Shown in pieces: positions 8,712-16,211 of a stretch of 64,000 bases of DNA. Positions within the stretch are counted from its first letter, which is position 1. The number at the start of each line of letters is the position of its first letter. The notes beneath the pieces were generated by a model, which was given only the letters and a program-made list of their open reading frames with translations, was not told where the DNA came from and ran no database searches. A program made the translations under genes and the position numbers. This DNA is from Flavobacterium sp. SUN052 (GTDB lineage Bacteria; Bacteroidota; Bacteroidia; Flavobacteriales; Flavobacteriaceae), in contig NZ_JAPQNS010000021.1 of NCBI RefSeq assembly GCF_028867935.1, forward strand, positions 1 through 64,000, in the 5' to 3' direction.

Positions 8712-9896
8712 TTACCCTTCTACTATATGCCCTACAAACTGGGCTCCATTATCTAAAATAATTCCTCCGCGTCGGAAACCGAGTCCGCAGGGTTCGCCCG
8801 CGTAAAACACACCCGCCTGGTAGGTATGCCCCGCCGAATCAGTCGGGAAAGCTGCATACTGTTGGTAGATTTTGGGGTAATCGCCATACTCCCCATCGGC
8901 CTCCTGGCGAACCTGCCCGCTGGCTTCTAAAATCCTGACATTGGCCCCCTCACGTCCGAAAAGCACTTTTTCTACGCTTGGCTCTCCTGCCAATGGCCCG
9001 GCTTCGGTGCGGAGCAACAAGGGATGATTGGGGTACAGTTCCCAGAGGATTTTCAGGATGTATTTCGACTGAAATAGTAACGTGTAGGCTGGGTTCAGTA
9101 CCAGTGTCCGGCGGTTTTGCACTGCCTGAGTTAGTAGCGTGCACAAGTCGGGTTCTTCTTCAGCAATGTACTCCCAGGGCACCAGTTTAAACCAGTAATC
9201 GTATCGAACGTAGCGTCCGCTGAAAGCATCCTGGCGGTAAATACCTTCCTCAGCCGAAAATTCCACATCGTTTATGTAAGCAATGGCCGTATCGAAACCG
9301 GCTTCACGGGCAGCCTCAGCCAGCAACGCTACATTCGCTTCGTCTTCAGGGATGCCGTTTCCATCTTCATCGCGCATAGTCGAAAGCAACAACGACGCAT
9401 CGAGCCCGGCGTTCTGCTCGCGCAAATACCGAAACTGCCCCACCAGCGTTTCGTACACCGAATTAAATTGGTGGGATTCATCCAGGTCATTGGCTTTGAG
9501 GTGAGCGTATTGCACCACTGCCGTTTCAGGCAGGCAGGTGGCTGTGTCAGCGTTAAATTCGATAAGTTTCACCCCTTTATCGGTCATTGCCAGATCAAAA
9601 CGTCCGTAGAGGTGAATATTCCGTTCGTCGTCCCACGAGAGCCGGATCAGTTCGATCAGGTTTTCGGGAATACCAAGCTCCGCAAACCGGTTTCGGTCGA
9701 TTACGTGCTGAGCTGCCGCTACGTACATCTCGAACAGTTCGTTAGCGGCATTATAATAGGCATCTACGTCGGCCTCCGACACCACCACTACCTCGTTGGC
9801 AAGGTAGGGGAGTGTATCGGTGCCGAGCATCCAGTCCCACCCGATATTACGCAGTTGCGCATCAGGCGGAGTGGCTAAAGGTTTTAGTTGAATCAT
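8712..9896 (-). CDS. glutathionylspermidine-synthase-like ATP-grasp protein
   Basis: A 394-residue member of the GSP_synth (C-terminal synthetase domain) family, resembling E. coli YgiC and YjfC. Family motifs include WDDERNIHLYGRFD and LIEFNADTATCLPE, the latter with the metal and nucleotide contact residues. True glutathionylspermidine synthase also carries an amidase domain, absent here, and YgiC-type proteins have no proven substrate. The lipoprotein gene upstream (9914-10537) lies only 17 bases away on the same strand, a pairing like E. coli ygiB-ygiC, so the two likely act together at the envelope. A strong terminator follows. Confidence 0.85.
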   Translation of the reverse strand: MIQLKPLATPPDAQLRNIGWDWMLGTDTLPYLANEVVVVSEADVDAYYNAANELFEMYVAAAQHVIDRNRFAELGIPENLIELIRLSWDDERNIHLYGRFDLAMTDKGVKLIEFNADTATCLPETAVVQYAHLKANDLDESHQFNSVYETLVGQFRYLREQNAGLDASLLLSTMRDEDGNGIPEDEANVALLAEAAREAGFDTAIAYINDVEFSAEEGIYRQDAFSGRYVRYDYWFKLVPWEYIAEEEPDLCTLLTQAVQNRRTLVLNPAYTLLFQSKYILKILWELYPNHPLLLRTEAGPLAGEPSVEKVLFGREGANVRILEASGQVRQEADGEYGDYPKIYQQYAAFPTDSAGHTYQAGVFYAGEPCGLGFRRGGIILDNGAQFVGHIVEG

Positions 9897-9913
9897 GGAT
9901 ATTGGATAGAAAA

Positions 9914-10537
9914 CTACGATGAAAATCCACCGCTACGACCACGGCCAAAAAATCCGCCACGGCTGCTTCTGGGGCGGCTCGTCACCACCCGCGAACGGCT
10001 CACTTCCTGCCCAATTTGGCTCGACCGGGCATAAACACTTGGGTTTGAGTAAACGCCCTGACTATACCGACGGTCGTCGAAGCTGGAGCCCCCTCTTCGA
10101 CCAAGCATATAACCCAATCCGCCCCACAATAACACGTTGGCTAGTCCATTGCTGTGGTGCTGCCCATAATTTGATCTATTGTTGAAATACTGACTGGTCG
10201 ACGGGTCATTTTTCACCAATGCCTGGGCAGCTGCCACACTGAGCGTATCGCGGTGACCGTCGTAATAATTGACCACTGCCCCCGCCTTGTCTGGTCCAAC
10301 CTGTTGTTCATCGGTTATTTTAAAGGTGCCGGGAGCCGTTTCGGTAATGAACGTCCGCACCCCCTTTTTGAAACTTTCTGATGGCCGACCTTCCGACTCG
10401 CTGTATTCGTCGTCGTCATTGTTACTGCTGCAACTCTGCAACAGCACCGACCCGTTAAGCAGGGCGAGGCTGAGGGTAGTGCCGAGCGTAATGTCTTTTA
10501 CGCGCCGGATAATCGCTTGTTTTCGTGTCGGAGTCAT
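9914..10537 (-). CDS. lipoprotein of the UPF0323/YgiB-like kind
   Basis: A 207-residue protein with a basic N-terminus, a hydrophobic segment and a lipobox-like VLLQSC near residue 36, followed by an acidic serine-rich stretch. The central part has FITETAPGTFKITDEQQ. The C-terminus is glycine/arginine/serine-rich (GGFFGRGRSGGFSS), low complexity. The relation to UPF0323 lipoproteins is my recognition, not a search. It is 17 bases upstream of the GSP-synthase-like gene and very probably cotranscribed, giving a lipoprotein/ATP-grasp pair of unknown purpose. Confidence 0.7.
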   Translation of the reverse strand: MTPTRKQAIIRRVKDITLGTTLSLALLNGSVLLQSCSSNNDDDEYSESEGRPSESFKKGVRTFITETAPGTFKITDEQQVGPDKAGAVVNYYDGHRDTLSVAAAQALVKNDPSTSQYFNNRSNYGQHHSNGLANVLLWGGLGYMLGRRGGSSFDDRRYSQGVYSNPSVYARSSQIGQEVSRSRVVTSRPRSSRGGFFGRGRSGGFSS

Positions 10538-10563
10538 TGCCGGAATAGTTTATAGAAACGATA

Positions 10564-10702
10564 CCCCACCCCAACCCCTCCCCTGAACTCAGGTGAGGGG
10601 CTAAACTTATGATAGCCCAAAGTCACTCTCCATTTCCGGGAAAAACTAAATCTTTGGGACCGAAGCCCCTCCCCTTTTTTTAGGGGAGGGGTTGGGGCGG
10701 GG
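10564..10702. repeat. G/C-rich inverted repeat pair
   Basis: CCCACCCCAACCCCTCCCCT at about 10564-10584 is mirrored by AGGGGAGGGGTTGGGGCGGG at about 10682-10702, with one change. Each arm also folds on itself (CCCCTCCCCT near AGGGGAGGGG). This looks like a mobile palindromic intergenic element between two minus-strand genes. Its function is unknown. Confidence 0.6.
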
Positions 10703-10783
10703 TCGAATCTACTACTAAACTACGGCGACTACAGACCGGTTCAAACCGATTCGCGATGAATGACTTGGGGGGGTGACAAGCGG

Positions 10784-11383
10784 TCAAATCACGAGGTCCT
10801 CTGTGTTGATGTACAGCTCGCTCATAGACAGAACAAGGTCGATGCTGGCTATACTGAGCGTACCCATTAAGTTGTCAGCTTCGTTGGCAATGTACCAGAC
10901 ATTCTGCTCGTTCCGGCGATAAACTTCTCCCCGAATTTTGGTGGAGTCAATCAATACATATTCCTGGAGCGAATCGAGTGCGCGAAACTGTCGGAATTTT
11001 TCACCCCGGTCATTAGCCTCCGTGCCGGGCGACAATACTTCGCCCAGCAGAATTGGATTTATCAGCGTATCTCGCCTATCGTCAGTGTATTGATTAGGAC
11101 CGCACACCACTACTAAGTCAGGATAGCAGTACAGTCCTTTCTGGTTCGCGTGTACTCGCTGATCACTTGAATAACTGCGGCACGTTCTTCCTCTACGAAG
11201 ATGAAGCCCAACCGAAATCGAAAGATTCTCTTTAATGGCATTATGATTAGGCGAAGCCCCAGCCATTTCAACAATGTAGCCATTGATAAACTCAGACCGA
11301 AACTCGGCTTCGCGCTCTCGCTGCAGATAAGCTTCAGCAGTGTAGACAGCTGTTGATGAGTAATCACGAATTGGCTGTTCCAT
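10784..11383 (-). CDS. Uma2-family PD-(D/E)XK nuclease-fold protein
   Basis: A 199-residue Uma2 (DUF820) protein. The nuclease-fold signature is present: YPDLVVV (Asp) and, about 30 residues later, LLGEVLSPGT (Glu), with EYVLID afterwards. Uma2 genes are abundant in Cyanobacteria and Bacteroidota and are called restriction-like endonucleases by fold; activity and biological role are unproven. It is divergent from tsaE, and two further Uma2 genes lie at 18643 and 48690. The start at 11383 (MEQPIRDY) fits the family. Confidence 0.88.
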   Translation of the reverse strand: MEQPIRDYSSTAVYTAEAYLQREREAEFRSEFINGYIVEMAGASPNHNAIKENLSISVGLHLRRGRTCRSYSSDQRVHANQKGLYCYPDLVVVCGPNQYTDDRRDTLINPILLGEVLSPGTEANDRGEKFRQFRALDSLQEYVLIDSTKIRGEVYRRNEQNVWYIANEADNLMGTLSIASIDLVLSMSELYINTEDLVI

Positions 11384-11484
11384 GCGGTTGGTTTCCTGAC
11401 TTCAACTGGCTGCAAGTTACGGCTTTATTCAGCTCAAAACACTCACCACAAATATGGGTAGAATGGCAAGTCATCCAATCTTCG

Positions 11485-11492
11485 TATCTTCG
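11485..11492 (+). promoter_or_regulatory. -7-like element TATCTTCG before tsaE
   Basis: TATCTTCG differs from the Bacteroidota -7 consensus TAnnTTTG at one base and lies 22 bases before the tsaE start at 11515. The ten bases TATCTTCGTG recur at 19236, also before a gene. No clear -33 element was seen. Confidence 0.35.
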
Positions 11493-11514
11493 TGGGCGAT
11501 TTCTCAACAATGCG

Positions 11515-11937
11515 ATGACTCTTCAGTTTCAATCCTTAAATGAATTAGACGAGGTATCCCGCCGATTACTCGACGAAGCCGGAACGCATCGGGTCTGGCT
11601 ATTTGAAGGCGAGATGGGTGCGGGTAAAACCACTCTTATCAAAGCGCTTTGCCGGGCCGTGGGCGTGGTGAGCGTAGTACAGAGTCCCACTTTTGGGTTA
11701 ATCAATGAATACACAACACAGCAGGGCGAACCCGTCTATCACTTCGATTGTTACCGCCTACGCAATGAAGCTGAAGCGTTGGACATCGGACTGGAAGAGT
11801 ATTTTGATTCGGGGAATTATTGCTTTGTCGAATGGCCCGAACGAATAGAAGCCCTCTGGCCTACATCGTATTATCAGGTACGTTTATCCGCCGATGATAC
11901 CGGCAAACGGACGGTTAATACAGTAATCAGCGGTTAG
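11515..11937 (+). CDS. tsaE: TsaE, tRNA t6A biosynthesis ATPase
   Basis: A 140-residue protein, the usual TsaE size, starting at MTLQFQSL; an earlier in-frame start at 11353 would add 54 unrelated residues overlapping the Uma2 promoter region. Walker A GEMGAGKTT lies near residue 35, followed by the family motifs SPTFGLINEY, HFDCYRL and FVEWPERI. TsaE works with TsaB and TsaD to attach threonylcarbamoyl to A37 of tRNAs reading ANN codons. The partner genes are not in the window. It precedes ald, from which a structured 150-base spacer separates it. Confidence 0.93.
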   Translation: MTLQFQSLNELDEVSRRLLDEAGTHRVWLFEGEMGAGKTTLIKALCRAVGVVSVVQSPTFGLINEYTTQQGEPVYHFDCYRLRNEAEALDIGLEEYFDSGNYCFVEWPERIEALWPTSYYQVRLSADDTGKRTVNTVISG

Positions 11938-11974
11938 TAATAGTTAGTGGCGATAGCCCCCTGAGCTGTCGCGA

Positions 11975-12083
11975 GAGGTTTCCGAACCTCGCCACCTATA
12001 AAAACAGTTTTCAATGAGGTTCAGGGGAACCTCTCTCAGCAAGTCAGGGGCGGTTCGCCATGGCGACCTACCGCCCGGCCCCT
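11975..12083. repeat. structured intergenic element with three hairpins
   Basis: GAGGTT-tccg-AACCTC (11975-11990), GAGGTT-caggg-gAACCTC (12016-12033) and AGGGGCGG...CCGCC..CCCCT (12046-12083, enclosing GCCATGGC) stand in a row between tsaE and ald. The first two share the same stem. It resembles a mobile palindromic element; a regulatory RNA leader of ald is an alternative. Confidence 0.5.
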
Positions 12084-12088
12084 ACACT

Positions 12089-13297
12089 ATGACTGGATTC
12101 GAGGAATTAGCCAAGCAAACGGTCCTGTACCCTCAGGAAGCTCCTGCAGCTGTCAAAACCAATAAGCACAGCCTGTTGATTGGCTTGCCCAAAGAAATCT
12201 CATTTCAGGAAAACCGCATCGCGCTCACGCCCGAAGCTGTTACCATTCTGGTTCGCAACGGGCATCAGGTTGTGGTCGAAACAGCCGCCGGAACCGGCGC
12301 TAAATTTGGTGATAATGAATACAGCGAAGCGGGCGCTCAAATAGTGTACTCGCCCAAAGAGGTCTTCGACGCCAACGTGATTCTGAAAGTGGAGCCCCTG
12401 ATTGAGCACGAGTTTGAATACCTCAAACCGGGCAGCACCATTATCTCGGCGTTGAATATGCCTTCGCACGAGCGCACTTATTTTGAGCGGCTCAACGAAA
12501 AGAATATTACCGCCATTGGCTACGAATACATTGAGGATCAGGGCGGTGGACTGCCTGTCATTCGAACTATGAGTGAAATTGCGGGTAGCACGGTTATGCT
12601 TATTGCTGGCGAATACCTTAGCAGCGTGAATGGCCGGGGCGTGATTCTAGGCGGTATCACGGGCGTCCCTCCTACCAAAGTCGTTATTCTTGGGGCCGGC
12701 ACCGTTGCCGAATACGCCATCCGAACGGCACTGGGCGTGGGTGCCGATATTAAGGTGTTCGACCGGCATCTGTATAAACTTCAGCGGTTGAAATATGCTG
12801 TAGGGCAACCCATCTACACGTCTATCATCGACTCCGAAACCTTGTCTGAAGCAGTTGAACGCGCCGATGTAGTAATTGGCGCACTCCGGGGCGACGACGG
12901 TCTAAGTCCGGTAGTAGTTACTGAAGAAACAGTAAGCCGAATGAAACCCGAAGCCCTCATTATTGACGTGGCCATCGATCAGGGTGGCAACTTCGAAACC
13001 TCGCGCATTACGAGTCATAAAAACCCGACTTTCCAGCATCACGGCGTTATTCATTACTGCGTACCCAACATTGCTGCCCGCGTAGCGCATACCGCCAGCA
13101 TGGCTTTGAGCAACATCTTTCTGCCATTTTTGCTCGAAACAGGTACGATTGGGGGTATTGAAGAAATGATGTATACGAACCGATGGTTTATGAAAGGCGT
13201 TTATTGTCATAAAGGCACGCTGACGAATGCGTATATCGCCCGCAAATTCAATATGCGGTTCAAAGATTTACAACTCCTGTTAGCCGCACGATTTTAA
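12089..13297 (+). CDS. ald: alanine dehydrogenase
   Basis: A 402-residue protein of the AlaDH/PNT family, starting at MTGFEELA; the in-frame ATG at 12014 would translate the hairpin element and is rejected. LLIGLPKEISFQENRIALTP is the family N-terminal signature, followed by VLKVEPL. The NAD-binding Rossmann loop VVILGAGTVAEYAIRTALG is near residue 205, and the C-terminus has DVAIDQGGNFETS. It would catalyse the reversible NAD-dependent deamination of L-alanine to pyruvate and ammonium in the cytoplasm. Bacteroidota often carry this somewhat long form with an N-terminal extension. It is a single gene with tsaE upstream. Confidence 0.9.
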   Translation: MTGFEELAKQTVLYPQEAPAAVKTNKHSLLIGLPKEISFQENRIALTPEAVTILVRNGHQVVVETAAGTGAKFGDNEYSEAGAQIVYSPKEVFDANVILKVEPLIEHEFEYLKPGSTIISALNMPSHERTYFERLNEKNITAIGYEYIEDQGGGLPVIRTMSEIAGSTVMLIAGEYLSSVNGRGVILGGITGVPPTKVVILGAGTVAEYAIRTALGVGADIKVFDRHLYKLQRLKYAVGQPIYTSIIDSETLSEAVERADVVIGALRGDDGLSPVVVTEETVSRMKPEALIIDVAIDQGGNFETSRITSHKNPTFQHHGVIHYCVPNIAARVAHTASMALSNIFLPFLLETGTIGGIEEMMYTNRWFMKGVYCHKGTLTNAYIARKFNMRFKDLQLLLAARF

Positions 13298-13414
13298 AAC
13301 AGTGAACAGCCATCAACGAGCAGTGAGCAGTTATCAGTAAAGCAACAGCAAAATTGTTTACTGCTTACTGCTCGTTGTTCACTGATAACTGCTCACTGAT
13401 AACTGCTCACTGTA
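13298..13414. repeat. CTGATAACTGCTCA-type intergenic repeat
   Basis: The 117-base spacer is made of short recurring words: ACTGATAACTGCTC occurs twice in tandem (13381-13408) and its reverse complement GAGCAGT..ATCAGT lies at about 13337-13358, so the whole can fold into a long hairpin. TCGTTGTTCACTG at 13372-13384 is also found at the end of mrdA (54092-54104). Confidence 0.65.
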
Positions 13415-13819
13415 ATGATTAACCACAGTAATGAAAACGTCCTGTTGGACGATGCCAATTCGCCCGATCTCAACAAGAAACTGATGGGGCTTATTTCGGG
13501 TGATTTTGTCCTGGTGGCCGACCAGCTCAAAGATGCTTCGTATCAGATTCGGACCCGGGGCTTCTCAGATTATCCAATCTTCGCAGCTTCTGTGCGCGAC
13601 ATTGCAATCGGCCAACTACTTATTGCTTCCAATGAACTTGCTAATGCATGGAATTATCGGGCTACGTACCTGGATGAGTTTATTCAGCGGGAACTCATTG
13701 GCGAAGACTCTATCGATATGTTTAAAGAGAATTATCGAAACCCCGATGAATACTGCTGTTTATTTGTGGTTCATGCTGAGTTTGCAGGTTTTGTGTATAT
13801 TCCATTCCCAGAGGATTGA
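13415..13819 (+). CDS. conserved-looking hypothetical protein
   Basis: A 134-residue acidic soluble protein with no signal peptide or membrane helix. The central region (SGDFVLVADQLKDASYQIRT and a DYPIFAAS segment) and the C-terminus (PDEYCCLFVVHAEFAGFVYI) look like a small alpha/beta domain. I do not recognise a family with confidence; similar proteins occur near gyrB in Cytophagales, but that is memory only. It is preceded by a repeat-rich spacer and followed by a terminator, so it is likely its own transcription unit. Confidence 0.7.
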   Translation: MINHSNENVLLDDANSPDLNKKLMGLISGDFVLVADQLKDASYQIRTRGFSDYPIFAASVRDIAIGQLLIASNELANAWNYRATYLDEFIQRELIGEDSIDMFKENYRNPDEYCCLFVVHAEFAGFVYIPFPED

Positions 13820-13949
13820 GTAGAATAAGATTTTTCTCAGAAAACCCCTTCTAAAAACCACTTTTATCATTACCCTGCCTTATTCGCGTAAAACGACCTT
13901 TAGAATGACTGGTAAAGCAGGGCATAGTGTGGCATAAAATCACTTTCAG

Positions 13950-13979
13950 ACGCGGTTCTTACTGAGAACCGCGTTTTTT
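13950..13979 (+). terminator. rho-independent terminator
   Basis: ACGCGGTTCT (13950-13959) pairs perfectly with AGAACCGCGT (13965-13974) around a five-base loop, followed by T6. It lies 130 bases after the hypothetical gene ending at 13819. The rest of the 13820-14118 spacer holds the gyrB promoter region, with no clear consensus seen. Confidence 0.85.
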
Positions 13980-14118
13980 CATATAGTAGGAGCAATTGCG
14001 CGGACAGATGGTAGGAAATGGCTATTTTTTTTTGTATTTTTACAATCTGATAGCGCCATATAATCGCAACCGCCTAAACGTGACGTAACCGATTCGCGAC
14101 TATTATTCGAGCATACTT

Positions 14119-16128
14119 ATGACAAACGAATTGATCGAAACCGACATTCCAACCGAAGCTCCGGTTCCCAACCCAAACGGAAACTACGGAGCCGACAATA
14201 TCCAGGTTCTTGAGGGCTTAGAAGCCGTTCGCAAACGCCCGGCCATGTACATCGGCGACATCGGAATCAAAGGACTACACCACCTCATCTGGGAAGTAGT
14301 CGACAACTCCATCGATGAAGCTTTGGCCGGTCACTGCGATACCATCCGCGTGACGATCAACACCGATAATTCCATCACTGTACAAGATAATGGCCGGGGT
14401 ATACCAACGGGCATCAACACCAAAATGGGCAAATCAGCCCTTGAGGTAGTTATGACGGTATTACACGCTGGTGGTAAGTTCGACAAAGACACCTATAAAG
14501 TGTCGGGTGGTTTGCACGGCGTGGGCGTTTCCTGCGTGAACGCACTCTCAACCGACTTACGCGTAGAAGTACACCGGGATGGTAAAATTGTTGAGCAGGA
14601 ATACAAAATTGGTATTCCTCAATACGACGCACGGATCATTGGTGAAGCCGATGACCACGGTACAACGGTTCATTTCAAGCCTGATGATACCATTTTCACA
14701 GAGACCGTTTTTCGTTACGAAACAGTAGCGGGACGTTTGCGTGAATTGGCTTACCTGAACAGAGGTATCCATATTTTTCTGACTGACCTCCGCGATCTCG
14801 ATGAAAGTGGGCAACCCATTAATTCGGATGATTTTTATTCGCAGGGTGGCCTGGTTGAATTTGTTAAATACCTCGACCAGACTCGTCCATCGCTCGATGG
14901 CATGACTCCGGTTTATATGGAAAGCAACAAGGGTACAACACCGGTACAGGTGGCCCTGGTGTATAACTACGAGGCTGGCGAAAACGTGTTGTCGTACGTA
15001 AACAACATCAGCACGCACGAGGGGGGTACACACGTACAGGGTTTCCGTTCGGCTCTGACGCGAGTACTGAAAAACTACGCTGACAAAAACGCCGACAAGT
15101 TTAAGAACCTAGGCAAACTGACGTTTACGGGCGAAGATTTCCGCAAGGGTCTAACAGCCGTGATCTCGGTAAAGGTGCAGGAACCTCAGTTTGAGGGTCA
15201 AACCAAAACCAAGCTGGGCAACCAGGAAGTGGTGAGCGCGGTGAGCCAGACAATGGCAGCGCTGCTTGAGTCGTGGCTGGAAGAAAACCCAAAAACGGCG
15301 CAGGGTATTGTTAAAAAAGTGCTGGTGTCGGCCCAGGCCCGCATTGCGGCTGAGCAAGCCTACAAGCGCATTATGGTGCAGCGTAGCGACTTTATGGGTG
15401 GCGCAGGCCTACCCGGTAAACTCGCTGACTGCTCTGATACCGATCCTGAGAAATGCGAAATTTATCTGGTGGAAGGGGACTCCGCCGGTGGAACAGCCAA
15501 ACAAGGCCGTAACCGGGCGTTTCAGGCGATTCTGCCATTACGTGGAAAAATCCTGAATGTCGAGAAAGCCCTCGAACACAAGATTTACGAGAACGAAGAG
15601 ATTAAAAATATCTGGACGGCTCTCGGTGTGCGCTTGGAGAAGAAGGACGACGAAACGGTGATGAACTTGGAAAAGCTCCGCTATCACAAGGTTATCATCA
15701 TGACTGATGCCGACGTGGACGGAAGCCACATCCGAACGCTGATTCTGACGTTGTTTTACCGCAACATGAAAGCGCTTATCGACAACGGCAATATATACAT
15801 TGCTCAACCACCCTTATACCTTATTAAGAAGGGAAAAGAAGAGCGCTATTGCTGGACGGAACAACAACGCGAACAAGCCGTGAAAGAGCTGGCAGGTTCG
15901 GGTCGTGAAGAGAATGTTCACGTACAGCGATACAAAGGTTTGGGTGAGATGAACGCCGAACAGTTGTGGAGTACTACGATGGACCCCGACCGTCGAAGCC
16001 TGAAACTGGTCACCATTGAATCGGCGGCCGATGCCGACCATGTGTTCTCGACCCTGATGGGCGACGATGTTGCTCCCCGACGAGATTTTATTGAACGGAA
16101 CGCCAAATACGCCCGAGTGGACGTTTAA
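14119..16128 (+). CDS. gyrB: DNA gyrase subunit B
   Basis: A 669-residue GyrB. GHKL ATPase motifs: EVVDNSIDEALAG, DNGRGIP and GLHGVGVSCVNAL. The transducer follows, then the TOPRIM metal site EGDSAGGTAKQGRNR and DADVDGSHIRTL, then QRYKGLGEMNAEQLW at the GyrA-binding end. With GyrA it introduces negative supercoils using ATP. No insert in the tail, which fits GyrB rather than ParE only loosely; the high similarity to Bacteroidota GyrB supports the name. gyrA is not in the window. It stands alone between two terminators, so it is monocistronic. Confidence 0.95.
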   Translation: MTNELIETDIPTEAPVPNPNGNYGADNIQVLEGLEAVRKRPAMYIGDIGIKGLHHLIWEVVDNSIDEALAGHCDTIRVTINTDNSITVQDNGRGIPTGINTKMGKSALEVVMTVLHAGGKFDKDTYKVSGGLHGVGVSCVNALSTDLRVEVHRDGKIVEQEYKIGIPQYDARIIGEADDHGTTVHFKPDDTIFTETVFRYETVAGRLRELAYLNRGIHIFLTDLRDLDESGQPINSDDFYSQGGLVEFVKYLDQTRPSLDGMTPVYMESNKGTTPVQVALVYNYEAGENVLSYVNNISTHEGGTHVQGFRSALTRVLKNYADKNADKFKNLGKLTFTGEDFRKGLTAVISVKVQEPQFEGQTKTKLGNQEVVSAVSQTMAALLESWLEENPKTAQGIVKKVLVSAQARIAAEQAYKRIMVQRSDFMGGAGLPGKLADCSDTDPEKCEIYLVEGDSAGGTAKQGRNRAFQAILPLRGKILNVEKALEHKIYENEEIKNIWTALGVRLEKKDDETVMNLEKLRYHKVIIMTDADVDGSHIRTLILTLFYRNMKALIDNGNIYIAQPPLYLIKKGKEERYCWTEQQREQAVKELAGSGREENVHVQRYKGLGEMNAEQLWSTTMDPDRRSLKLVTIESAADADHVFSTLMGDDVAPRRDFIERNAKYARVDV

Positions 16129-16145
16129 GTGTAGAACAATAAAGA

Positions 16146-16172
16146 AAAGCGGGCCGATTTGCCCGCTTTTTT
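16146..16172 (+). terminator. rho-independent terminator of gyrB
   Basis: AAAGCGGGC (16146-16154) pairs with GCCCGCTTT (16161-16169), followed by more T residues. It begins 17 bases after the gyrB stop codon. Confidence 0.88.
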
Positions 16173-16211
16173 GTTGTCATAGCTATTATCAATTTCGCCT
16201 TTTATTAATCC

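Noticed and set aside
14557..15033. Minus-strand frame of 158 codons inside gyrB
   Set aside because: gyrB is certain on the plus strand; the antisense peptide has no motif.
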